Below, in pieces: positions 14,944 through 21,752 of a stretch of DNA of 27,905 nt; position 1 is the first letter of the stretch, and every line of letters starts with the position of its first letter. The notes below the pieces were generated by a model. It was given only the letters and a program-made list of their open reading frames with translations, did no database searches and was not told where the DNA came from. Origin of the DNA: Anaerolineaceae bacterium UBA5224 (lineage in GTDB: Bacteria; Chloroflexota; Anaerolineae; Anaerolineales; Anaerolineaceae); the NCBI GenBank assembly GCA_002409365.1, contig DHUW01000078.1, positions 4,243 to 32,147 on the forward strand. Reading direction: 5' to 3'. The position numbers were made by a program, and so were the translations under genes.

Positions 14944-15878
14944 TCTTCTTCGTCCTCCATGGTATTACCGCCGAAACGCAGCCTCAGGTATGAATCGTAC
15001 CTGCCAGGATGGATTTCACCTCGTTCGACTGCCTTGCGTACCGCGCAGCCAGGTTCATGGGAATGACTACAGTCATTAAACTGGCATTCCGGAACTAGTG
15101 GGGCGATTTCTTTAAAATAGGCATCCAGTTCTTCACCTTCGATATCCCACAGAGCCAACGTGCGCAGACCGGGTACATCAGCAATATACCCGCCCTCTGG
15201 CAGAGCGAATAGCTGCCTGACCTGGGTGGTATGTCGTCCCTTTCCTGATTCCAGACCCACATTACCAGTTTCCAATTGCACGCCGGGTAAGGTGCGATTG
15301 ATCAAGCTTGATTTCCCTACCCCCGATGGACCTGCCAGGGTAGTGATCTTCCCTGCGAGGTGCGAGCGCATTTCTGCTACGCCTTCGCCAGTCTCAGCAG
15401 AAACATACAACACTTCGTAACCAATATCTTCATAGAGCGAAAATTTTTCGCGAGTTTTATCCATATCGCAGATGTCGATTTTATTAACGACAATGATTGC
15501 TGGAATGTGCGCCCGTTCAGTCACAACCAAAAAACGGTCAAGCATCCTCCGGCTGGGTTCTGGGTTAGCACAGGCAAAAACCAGCATTGCCAGGTCGGCA
15601 TTAGCGATAATTATTTGTTGATACTCGTAATTCACACCGCTAAGCTGACGCGAGAAAACACTTTTTCTTGGTAAAACTTCTTCAATGCTGCCCGTCATGT
15701 CGGATTGAGGTTCAACCAATACCTGGTCGCCAACCGCTACCAGGTCTCCTTCAGCACGTCCTTTTCGCAGGCGTCCTCTCAGACGGCAGCGATAAACACC
15801 TGCCTCTGTTTGGACATCCTGGTAGCCCGCCTGGGTGCGGATCACCAATCCCTGGATCAAATCAGGCATGCCCCTCAC
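14940..15878 (-). CDS. rsgA: ribosome small subunit GTPase RsgA
   Basis: A cytosolic GTPase that helps mature the 30S subunit. The circular permutation typical of this family is visible: an N-terminal OB-like domain (to ~85), then NKID (G4), later GPSGVGKSS (G1) and DVPGLRTL (G3), then a zinc-binding C-terminal region CQFNDCSHSHEPGC. I list the GTG start at 15878 (312 aa); an in-frame ATG at 15869 gives 309 aa, and neither has a well-spaced SD. It follows the penicillin-binding protein by 12 bases and overlaps the next lipoprotein gene by four. Confidence 0.94.
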   Translation of the reverse strand: MRGMPDLIQGLVIRTQAGYQDVQTEAGVYRCRLRGRLRKGRAEGDLVAVGDQVLVEPQSDMTGSIEEVLPRKSVFSRQLSGVNYEYQQIIIANADLAMLVFACANPEPSRRMLDRFLVVTERAHIPAIIVVNKIDICDMDKTREKFSLYEDIGYEVLYVSAETGEGVAEMRSHLAGKITTLAGPSGVGKSSLINRTLPGVQLETGNVGLESGKGRHTTQVRQLFALPEGGYIADVPGLRTLALWDIEGEELDAYFKEIAPLVPECQFNDCSHSHEPGCAVRKAVERGEIHPGRYDSYLRLRFGGNTMEDEEE

Positions 15879-15890
15879 TATCTGTATACA

Positions 15891-18095
15891 TCATTCTTCA
15901 TCAGGTTCGGCAGGAATATACGGAGCAGATTCCCAGGGCATAATGCCGCCGGCATTCTCCATATTGGTAAAGTATAACGAAACAATGCGTCTAAAGAGCG
16001 GAGCCGCCATTTCAGAACCTTCGCCAGAATTTTCGAGGATGATCGCTACAGCAATATCCGGTCGGTCAGGGTTTTCTTCAAAGGTATAGCCGGCAAACCA
16101 GGCATGCGGCGTTCCGGTTGAGTTCTCAGCAGTCCCGGTCTTCCCAGCAACGTTCCAGGGGAAATTCTGGAACTGGAAGTTGGCTGTGCCGCTTGCGTTA
16201 CGGATGACCATAGTCATCGCTTCGCGGATGGACTCCAGGTTTTCGGGGGTGACTGGTAACTTGCCGATTTCTTTCGGCTCAAACTGGTAAACAGGCTCCT
16301 GCCCGGTCATACCAATTCGCTCAACCACAGTCGGTTGGTGCAGCGTACCGCCATTTCCAACCGCAGCCACAAAATTGGCAATCTGCAGCGGGCTATTCTG
16401 GAGGGTGCTTTGCCCGATCGCCATCTGAACGTATTCGTTGATGTCGGTTGGGGTCATGTTGATGTTGCCCTCGAAATCGGGGATCTCAATACCGGTCGGT
16501 TTGCCCAGTCCAAAACCGGCTGCCACATCGGGGATGGCAGTGCGATAGCCATCATTCCAGAGAGTGTAGGCTATGTGCCAGAACCAGGGGTTACAGGAAC
16601 GCATCAAGCCCTGCTGAAGCGTTAACAAACCTGAAGCTCCAAAGCCCTTATCGTAAGTCCAGTCTTTCCCGACCCAGCCATCCAGTTCATACCAGAGACT
16701 GTCACAATAATAGGGATAATCCTTGGTAAAAACGCCTGTTTCCAGGGCAGCTGCCATGGTGACGATCTTAAAAATTGAACCAGGTGGGTAAACGCCCTGG
16801 GCTGCCCGGTTATACATCGGGTTAGCCGGGTTTTGGGTGACTTCAGCAATGGAATAGGAGGTGTAATAAGGTCCCACGAACACATTGGGGTCGTAACCCG
16901 GGTTGGATACCATTGCAATCACTCTGCTGGTATCCCGTTCCATGACCACAATTGCGCCAATGTTATCGCCCATACTCTGTTGCAGCCAGTATTGCAGCTG
17001 GCTATCAATGGTTGTGTAAATTGATTGAGCTGGTTTGGCATCCACCTGCGTAATTTTAGTGAGAACCTGACCCTGCAGATCCTTGACATACAGGTCTGCA
17101 CCATGTGTCCCCGCCAGGTACTCTTCACCCCAGGCTTCCAGACCGGAATATCCAATCTTTTCGTCGCCGGTGTAACCCAGGCGCTGATAGTATTCCAGGT
17201 TTTCTGCGGGTACGTTCAGGACATAACCGGTCACATGCGGGGCGATGCCGCCGTCATGGTAAAAACGTGCTTTGGAACTCTCCAATCCAATAGCTGTGAA
17301 TGAAGTCAGCTGGTCATAATATTCTTCAGCTGCTGCTGCAGTGATGTCACCAATAATGGCATATTGATAACCAGCCACGTTAGCGTATTCCCCGCGGATG
17401 CTTTCTTCAGTGCGCATGAAGATCTCTGCCAGAAGTGATACCATATCATCTTCGGTGCCCTCTTCGATATTGCCAGGCGTGACAGTGACCGTCACCACAT
17501 CTTCAAAAGAAACCAATGGGTAATTGTCTGAAGAATCAGAAGCATAGATGTTGCCCCTGGCAGGCGACTCGATCACCAGTTCAAGGTAATTTCCGCCAGC
17601 CAGTTCCGGAAGCATCATCCCGGCTTCCCACTGAACATGCCAGGCACCTTCCTCCAGGATCATATTCATGATCGTCTGCCGGCTTATGGTATCAAATAAT
17701 GCAGTCTCGTAATCGACCTGGTAATTCACCTGCGCAGTAGTGATATTAAGCATGCTGGACAAGATTTGAAAATCGATGCCTTGCATGGTCAGTTTTTTCG
17801 CTGTATCGCGGTGGCTTTCTTCAAAGGCTTCCGGAGTGACAGCATCTTTGGTCAGACGGCTTAATAGAGCGTACATCGCCTGGTAGTCTTCAACCTTCCA
17901 AAGTTCCAGGTAAGCCCTGGCTGCCTCTTCAACATCCGGAGCAGTAGTAACATCCACATACGGGGTAGGCAGAGGTAAGGCGGCTGTCGGTTCACTGGTT
18001 GGGGTTGGAGCAGTCTGCTTGCAGGCACTCAACAACGAAACCAGGATGATCAGTACTGCCAGAAATTTAGATATCGATTTCATTTTTTTACTCAT
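15891..18095 (-). CDS. class B penicillin-binding protein (MecA-like architecture), lipoprotein signal
   Basis: A peptidoglycan transpeptidase acting outside the membrane, 734 residues. A signal peptide with LLSAC (Cys25) and a Thr/Pro linker precede an NTF2-like domain (~55-160), a PBP dimerisation region (~170-350) and the transpeptidase. Catalytic motifs are S440-x-x-K443 (PPGSIFK), S500-C-N502 and K652-T-G654. The NTF2-like N-terminal domain is the layout of MecA-type low-affinity PBPs and several Gram-positive PBP3s; resistance cannot be inferred from that. The start overlaps the maf stop by eight bases (ATGAGTAA); a second ATG four codons in is possible. A Cys-anchored class B PBP is uncommon. 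Confidence 0.92.
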   Translation of the reverse strand: MSKKMKSISKFLAVLIILVSLLSACKQTAPTPTSEPTAALPLPTPYVDVTTAPDVEEAARAYLELWKVEDYQAMYALLSRLTKDAVTPEAFEESHRDTAKKLTMQGIDFQILSSMLNITTAQVNYQVDYETALFDTISRQTIMNMILEEGAWHVQWEAGMMLPELAGGNYLELVIESPARGNIYASDSSDNYPLVSFEDVVTVTVTPGNIEEGTEDDMVSLLAEIFMRTEESIRGEYANVAGYQYAIIGDITAAAAEEYYDQLTSFTAIGLESSKARFYHDGGIAPHVTGYVLNVPAENLEYYQRLGYTGDEKIGYSGLEAWGEEYLAGTHGADLYVKDLQGQVLTKITQVDAKPAQSIYTTIDSQLQYWLQQSMGDNIGAIVVMERDTSRVIAMVSNPGYDPNVFVGPYYTSYSIAEVTQNPANPMYNRAAQGVYPPGSIFKIVTMAAALETGVFTKDYPYYCDSLWYELDGWVGKDWTYDKGFGASGLLTLQQGLMRSCNPWFWHIAYTLWNDGYRTAIPDVAAGFGLGKPTGIEIPDFEGNINMTPTDINEYVQMAIGQSTLQNSPLQIANFVAAVGNGGTLHQPTVVERIGMTGQEPVYQFEPKEIGKLPVTPENLESIREAMTMVIRNASGTANFQFQNFPWNVAGKTGTAENSTGTPHAWFAGYTFEENPDRPDIAVAIILENSGEGSEMAAPLFRRIVSLYFTNMENAGGIMPWESAPYIPAEPDEE

Positions 18096-18738
18096 TTAAT
18101 ATGGAAGGATAAACTTCGCAATTGATGTCATTATACCGCCTACACACATCCGCGATATTTACGTCCACTTTCAGCCCGGCTTCTTTTAATAGGCGGTAAG
18201 CCTGGCAGAGAGGTAAACCCATCACGTTGGTGTAACAACCCTCAATTTTCTCAACCGGATGAAACTGGACATCCTGGATGGCGTATCCGCCGGCTTTGTC
18301 CAGAAAGGTATTATGAGCTAAGTAAGCCTCTATTTCTTCATCGGTGTAGTTTCGCATCGTCACCCTCGTCAGACTGACATCGCGCAAAATGGCGCCGTCT
18401 TCACCGATATGAAGGGAAAGCGCGGTATGAACATTGTGGGTTCTTGCGCGCATCAGTTTCAAAATATTTGCAGCATCCTGGGCATCTGCTGGTTTCCCTA
18501 AAACCATGCCATCCAGGTCAACTGTGGTATCCGCAGAGAGAACGATCTGATCTTTTGCTGCCATTTGGCTGTGACCTTTCTCATAAGCCATGCGGATCAC
18601 ATATTGCCTGGGAGTTTCCTGGTTGCATTTTTGCTCGTTGATATCTGCTGGCTGTGTGGTGAAGGGAATGTCAAACAAGCCCAACAGTTCGTTCCGGCGA
18701 GGTGAGCCGGAGGCGAGAATCAGTTTTCTTTCATTCAT
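18088..18738 (-). CDS. maf: Maf-family nucleoside triphosphate pyrophosphatase
   Basis: Hydrolyses non-canonical or selected nucleoside triphosphates to monophosphates in the cytosol (house-cleaning; linked to septum formation in Bacillus). The 216 residues carry the N-terminal substrate loop SGSPRR (10-15), SADTTVDLDGMVLGKP and the catalytic DKAGGYAIQ. I start at the ATG at 18738, just before KLILASGSPRR, where the family begins; the open frame runs upstream to 18990 but only through low-complexity intergenic sequence. No SD is clear, and an extended -10 box lies 11 bases upstream. It leads the maf-pbp-rsgA-lipoprotein cluster. Confidence 0.93.
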   Translation of the reverse strand: MNERKLILASGSPRRNELLGLFDIPFTTQPADINEQKCNQETPRQYVIRMAYEKGHSQMAAKDQIVLSADTTVDLDGMVLGKPADAQDAANILKLMRARTHNVHTALSLHIGEDGAILRDVSLTRVTMRNYTDEEIEAYLAHNTFLDKAGGYAIQDVQFHPVEKIEGCYTNVMGLPLCQAYRLLKEAGLKVDVNIADVCRRYNDINCEVYPSILNE

Positions 18739-18749
18739 ATTAAGTGGGG

Positions 18750-18758
18750 ATTTTATCA
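18750..18758 (-). promoter_or_regulatory. possible extended -10 element of maf
   Basis: TGATAAAAT on the minus strand matches TGn-TAAAAT and ends 11 bases before the maf ATG. No good -35 box is seen. An alternative -10, TATAGT, occurs further upstream. Confidence 0.4.
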
Positions 18759-18860
18759 CGGGAGAGAACAGTTGGTTTGAGGGTGATTGTGCTGATGTCC
18801 TTCCCGGGTAAAGGATCTCACTATAGGTTTCCTCATTTCTATTCGTGAATTGGAGTAGGT

Positions 18861-18919
18861 CGGAGTGAGGTGGAATGGAGGTATCAGGCTGAAACGCTTT
18901 TCTATTCCGCCTCATTCCG
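18861..18919. repeat. imperfect 16-base inverted repeat between rnz and maf
   Basis: CGGAGTGAGGTGGAAT (18861-18876) and ATTCCGCCTCATTCCG (18904-18919) pair at 14 of 16 positions around a 27-base loop. Each arm itself contains two GGnGGAATG-like halves. It lies in the 200-base gap after rnz. No T-run follows, so it is not a standard terminator; a REP-like element or mRNA 3' structure is possible. Confidence 0.6.
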
Positions 18920-18941
18920 CCGTATATTTCTGCATTCTTTA

Positions 18942-19862
18942 TTATTCGGTTCTTTTTATCTGATAGTTGTCGAAATCCCTTGCCACCCAAGTCTCCGGGA
19001 AAACAGACCGGGCTTCTTCAAGGATATCCTCATCGCGGTAGCGGCGTGAAACGTGGGTTAATATCAATTGACCTACCCCGGCTTCTTTGGCCAGGGTCGC
19101 GGCTTGAGTAGCGGTGGAATGGCCGAACGACTCAGCCATTTCCTGTTCTTCAATTAGATAGGTGGATTCCATCACCAAAGCATCCACGCCACGAAGGTGC
19201 TCAACCAATTTTTCTGGTCTGCCTACATCCCCTACAACTGCCAGGCTCGTACCCGGTACTTCCGGTCCCAACACCTGTTCAGGATCAATTATTCGACCAT
19301 CTGCCAGTGTGATCGTTTTTCCATCCACCAGGTCCTTGCGCCAAGGACCAGGGGGAATATCCAGAGCCTCCGCCGCTTCATTATTAAAGGGGCGTCTGCC
19401 AAATTCGTCAAAACGGAAACCAAGGCTTCCCGATCCACGGTGGTCCACCGCAAAAGCTGTGATCTGAAACTTCTCGGAAGAAAATATCAAACCCGGTTTG
19501 ATATCAAACAGGTTGATCGGGATTGGCGCAGGCTGCCTGCGCAATACAACTCCGTTGACCAGGTCGTCCACACGTTCCATGGTGTGCCGGCTGCCATAAA
19601 TATTGACTTCGTCGATCGCTTCCCAACGCATGAAAGTCGAGAGAAGACCAGCCAAGCCTAAAACATGGTCAAGATGACCGTGTGTAAGCAATATATGATT
19701 GAGACGTTTGAAGCCGATCCCGCTTTTAAGGATCTGTCGTTGAGTGCCCTCACCGCAATCGACCATAAAACGATACTCATCGTGTTGAACAACGAGCGAA
19801 GAAAGCCCACGTTTAATAGAAGGGGCAGAAGCAGATGTGCCTAAAAAAATAATTTCAAACAA
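18942..19862 (-). CDS. rnz: ribonuclease Z (tRNA 3' endonuclease)
   Basis: Cuts tRNA precursors at the discriminator base, needed where CCA is not encoded, as in the tRNA-Gln of this window. The 306-residue metallo-beta-lactamase-fold protein has HGHLDH at 61-66, an AVDHRGSGSLGFRF block, a metal Asp in GDVGRPE, GHST and a late LTHVSRRY His. The start is TTG at 19862, the only start codon that keeps FEIIFLGTSASAP at the N terminus; AAAGG lies about 11 bases upstream. It follows the 68-aa gene by 18 bases. Confidence 0.93.
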   Translation of the reverse strand: MFEIIFLGTSASAPSIKRGLSSLVVQHDEYRFMVDCGEGTQRQILKSGIGFKRLNHILLTHGHLDHVLGLAGLLSTFMRWEAIDEVNIYGSRHTMERVDDLVNGVVLRRQPAPIPINLFDIKPGLIFSSEKFQITAFAVDHRGSGSLGFRFDEFGRRPFNNEAAEALDIPPGPWRKDLVDGKTITLADGRIIDPEQVLGPEVPGTSLAVVGDVGRPEKLVEHLRGVDALVMESTYLIEEQEMAESFGHSTATQAATLAKEAGVGQLILTHVSRRYRDEDILEEARSVFPETWVARDFDNYQIKRTE

Positions 19863-19880
19863 TGTTACGAGTGCCTTTGA

Positions 19881-20087
19881 TTACCCTTGATTGCGACTTA
19901 TTTTTCCGATCTGCTTGAGCGCTGTTACAGCAGTCAGCCCTACCTGCAGGCCTTGTGATGCCGTTATAGGGAGTTTGCCTGAGTTTTCTTCGGAGACTTC
20001 AATAAAATTAAGAGCAGCCCGGTACCCAAGAAACGCTCCCAGTGCAATTCCGACGATCAAGGTAATCGTTTTAACATTTTGATTCAT
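19881..20087 (-). CDS. 68-aa membrane-anchored peptide of unknown function
   Basis: A hydrophobic N-terminal segment (residues ~7-26, with Gly-rich GIALGAFLGYRAAL) is followed by a short polar region. An AAGGA SD lies eight bases before the ATG, and the gene starts three bases after the preceding stop, supporting a real coding sequence. No family recognised. Confidence 0.7.
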   Translation of the reverse strand: MNQNVKTITLIVGIALGAFLGYRAALNFIEVSEENSGKLPITASQGLQVGLTAVTALKQIGKISRNQG

Positions 20088-20090
20088 GAG

Positions 20091-20543
20091 TTAATTCCTT
20101 TTATCAAAAAGCCTTGTTTCCAAACTTCTAACAACTTGTTTTACCTTCTCACTGTTTTGGTTCAGGCTCAGGATGGGTTGAACACTGACATCTGCTCCTT
20201 TTCGGATGTTCCAGCGAGCCTTTTCCATAAGCTGCAGCACTTTCAAACTTGCAGTTGGAATCACCGCCCTAAGTTTTACCATACCGTAAATCATTGCAGC
20301 CAAAATTGCCAGAAAGATAAGTGCAGTAAATAAAACCGGCAGAATAATCAGGACCGTAGCCGCACCGCTTATTTCGCTGATGCCAGGGCTGAAACGACCA
20401 TTCCGGGCGATAAGGATGATCAGGCCTGCCAACAGAAGTACGGACACCAAAACTACTGGAAAGATAATTTGCCAGGTGCGCTGTTTTTTGTGAAAGCTGA
20501 CCGCCGGAGTTTCAAAGTAACTGTAGGTTTCTCTCTGTTCCAT
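20091..20543 (-). CDS. 150-aa two-helix membrane protein of unknown function
   Basis: Two hydrophobic helices (~25-47 and ~62-88) follow a polar N terminus. The C-terminal 60 residues are charged and probably helical and cytosolic. No family recognised. It is the first gene of the cluster that continues with the 68-aa peptide and rnz. An extended -10 box lies six bases before the ATG and there is no SD, so the mRNA may be leaderless. Confidence 0.72.
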   Translation of the reverse strand: MEQRETYSYFETPAVSFHKKQRTWQIIFPVVLVSVLLLAGLIILIARNGRFSPGISEISGAATVLIILPVLFTALIFLAILAAMIYGMVKLRAVIPTASLKVLQLMEKARWNIRKGADVSVQPILSLNQNSEKVKQVVRSLETRLFDKRN

Positions 20544-20549
20544 GGGTTT

Positions 20550-20558
20550 ATTTTAGCA
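20550..20558 (-). promoter_or_regulatory. extended -10 element touching the 150-aa gene
   Basis: TGCTAAAAT on the minus strand, identical to the box in front of tRNA-Gln, ends six bases before the ATG. Transcription would start at or near the first codon. No -35 box is seen. Confidence 0.45.
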
Positions 20559-20752
20559 TGAGAACGAGGAATTCCCGGTATATGTAGAGGACTTGGCAGG
20601 TGATTCGATTCTTTCAGAAAGATTTCATCTTCTCATAGTCGCTCAAGCTTGCCTGAATGCAGTGGATTGAAGTATACAGCGCCCTACAAAGCAAATTTAT
20701 TGGTTTTACTTTCAACTTAAACGGTTTATTGACAAAAACATTCAAATTTCCA

Positions 20753-20768
20753 ATGAAATTGGTTTCAT
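20753..20768. promoter_or_regulatory. palindrome overlapping the promoter of the recX leader
   Basis: ATGAAATTGGTTTCAT is a perfect 6-4-6 dyad. Its right half, TTTCAT, occupies the -35 position of the second TATAAT box (18-base spacer), the classic place for a repressor or activator site. The binding protein is unknown. Confidence 0.5.
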
Positions 20769-20792
20769 GATTCTGTATAATTACTGTATAAT
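20763..20792 (+). promoter_or_regulatory. tandem TATAAT promoter of the structured RNA / recX
   Basis: Two perfect TATAAT boxes, each in the context CTGTATAATT, lie 11 bases apart (20776-20781 and 20787-20792). The -35 region is poor (TTTCAT at 18 bases from the second box). A perfect TTGACA at 20729-20734 is too far away to pair with either. Confidence 0.6.
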
Positions 20793-20798
20793 TTATTT

Positions 20799-21080
20799 AA
20801 GAATAAAACACCTGCACATGGTTCAGAAGACCGTGGACTTGAATTTGCTTGACAATTGGTTAGTATGTGGATCGGATGGGCAGCACCCACCGACTCTTGG
20901 AAGTTTAAAGCTCTTTTCGCATAAGAGCATGAAACATAGGCGAGACGGCAGTTGACTGTTAACTTTTTTTGATAGAACTGAACTCTTAATTGTGGTCGGA
21001 ACCTGAACCGATTCCAAAAAACACACCTACCCTTTTTAAGCAAGGATTTTAAAGCCATGGTCATGGACCCTGGCTTTTTT
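20799..21080 (+). ncRNA. structured leader or small RNA upstream of recX, class unknown
   Basis: About 280 bases between a promoter and a terminator, with no credible reading frame, can form several stems. The 189-base closing stem is GGTTCAG+GACC (20820-20832) with GGTC+CTGAACC (20994-21009). There is a bulged hairpin TCGG-A-TGGG / CCCA-CCGA (20872-20893) and a GCTCTT / AAGAGC hairpin (20911-20929). A T7 run at 20964-20970 follows a weak hairpin. The closed domain has the size of a 6S RNA, but I do not recognise 6S, RNase P, tmRNA, SRP or a known riboswitch consensus. It may be a free small RNA, an attenuator of recX, or both. The 5' end is estimated from the -10 box. Confidence 0.5.
21051..21080 (+). 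terminator. rho-independent terminator directly before recX
   Basis: AAAGCCATGGTC and GACCCTGGCTTT form a 12-base stem with one mismatch and a 3-base loop, and six T residues end at 21080. The recX ATG follows seven bases later, so recX must depend on read-through or regulated antitermination unless another promoter is hidden inside the leader. Confidence 0.88.
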
Positions 21081-21087
21081 GATAAAA

Positions 21088-21732
21088 ATGGCAAAGTTGG
21101 TAACGGACATCCAGGCGCAGCAGCGCAATCGAAACCGGGTAAATATTTACCTGGACGGTAACTATGCTTTTTCTCTCGACAAGATGGCAGCTGCCTGGTT
21201 AACAGTCGGTCGCAAACTGAGTGAGGAAGACATCATTCGTCTCCAGCAGAAGGATGAATTCGAGACCGCACTGGGCCGGGCAATGCACTTCCTGGGTTTT
21301 CGCGCACGCTCTGAACAGGAAATGAAAACCTTTCTGAACAAGAAAGGTTTTGAACCTGGTCTGATCGAAAAGGTTATCACCCGTCTTAAGGAAGACAGGT
21401 TGGTGAACGATCTTGATTTCGCGCAAAACTGGCTGGAAAACCGCCAGCAGTTTCGCCCACGGAGCAAGCGCTTAATGAAACTCGAACTGCGTCAAAAAGG
21501 CGTTGCCGAGAGCGAGATCGAGCAAGCTGTCCAATCTTCAGAATTGAACGATTTCGACCTGGCACTGGATGCCGGGAGGAAATTAAGCCGTCGTTATCAA
21601 AACCTGGAAAAGCCTGAACACGACCGAAAACTCGGAGCTGCTCTTCAGCGCCGGGGCTTCTCTTTTGAAGTCATCCGGGAGTGTCTTCCAGTGCTATGGA
21701 AAGAAAAGTCAGAAGCAATAGGTGGCAAATAG
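21088..21732 (+). CDS. recX: regulatory protein RecX
   Basis: Modulates RecA filaments in the cytosol, usually as an inhibitor. The 214 residues are Lys/Arg/Glu-rich and helical, with the three-helix repeats of RecX: ALGRAMHFLGFRARSEQEMKTFLNKKGF, VITRLKEDRLVNDLDFAQNWLENR and the LRQKGVAESEIEQAV segment. Length fits the family. I take the ATG at 21088; a TTG at 21079 would lie in the terminator. No SD precedes the ATG. recA is not in this window. rny follows after 20 bases. Confidence 0.9.
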   Translation: MAKLVTDIQAQQRNRNRVNIYLDGNYAFSLDKMAAAWLTVGRKLSEEDIIRLQQKDEFETALGRAMHFLGFRARSEQEMKTFLNKKGFEPGLIEKVITRLKEDRLVNDLDFAQNWLENRQQFRPRSKRLMKLELRQKGVAESEIEQAVQSSELNDFDLALDAGRKLSRRYQNLEKPEHDRKLGAALQRRGFSFEVIRECLPVLWKEKSEAIGGK

Positions 21733-21752
21733 AAAATGGAGCAACTGACACT

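Noticed and set aside
18739..18990. 84-residue N-terminal extension of Maf
   Set aside because: Maf proteins start just before the SGSPRR motif; the extension crosses the intergenic inverted repeat and the rnz 3' end.
20729..20734. TTGACA as -35 box
   Set aside because: No -10 box at 16-18 bases; the TATAAT boxes are more than 40 bases away.
20964..20970. T7 run as the main terminator of the small RNA
   Set aside because: The hairpin before it has only about four pairs; the stem at 21051-21077 is far stronger.
20820..21009. 6S RNA
   Set aside because: The size of the closed domain fits, but I could not place the central bubble or conserved sequences; left as unassigned RNA.
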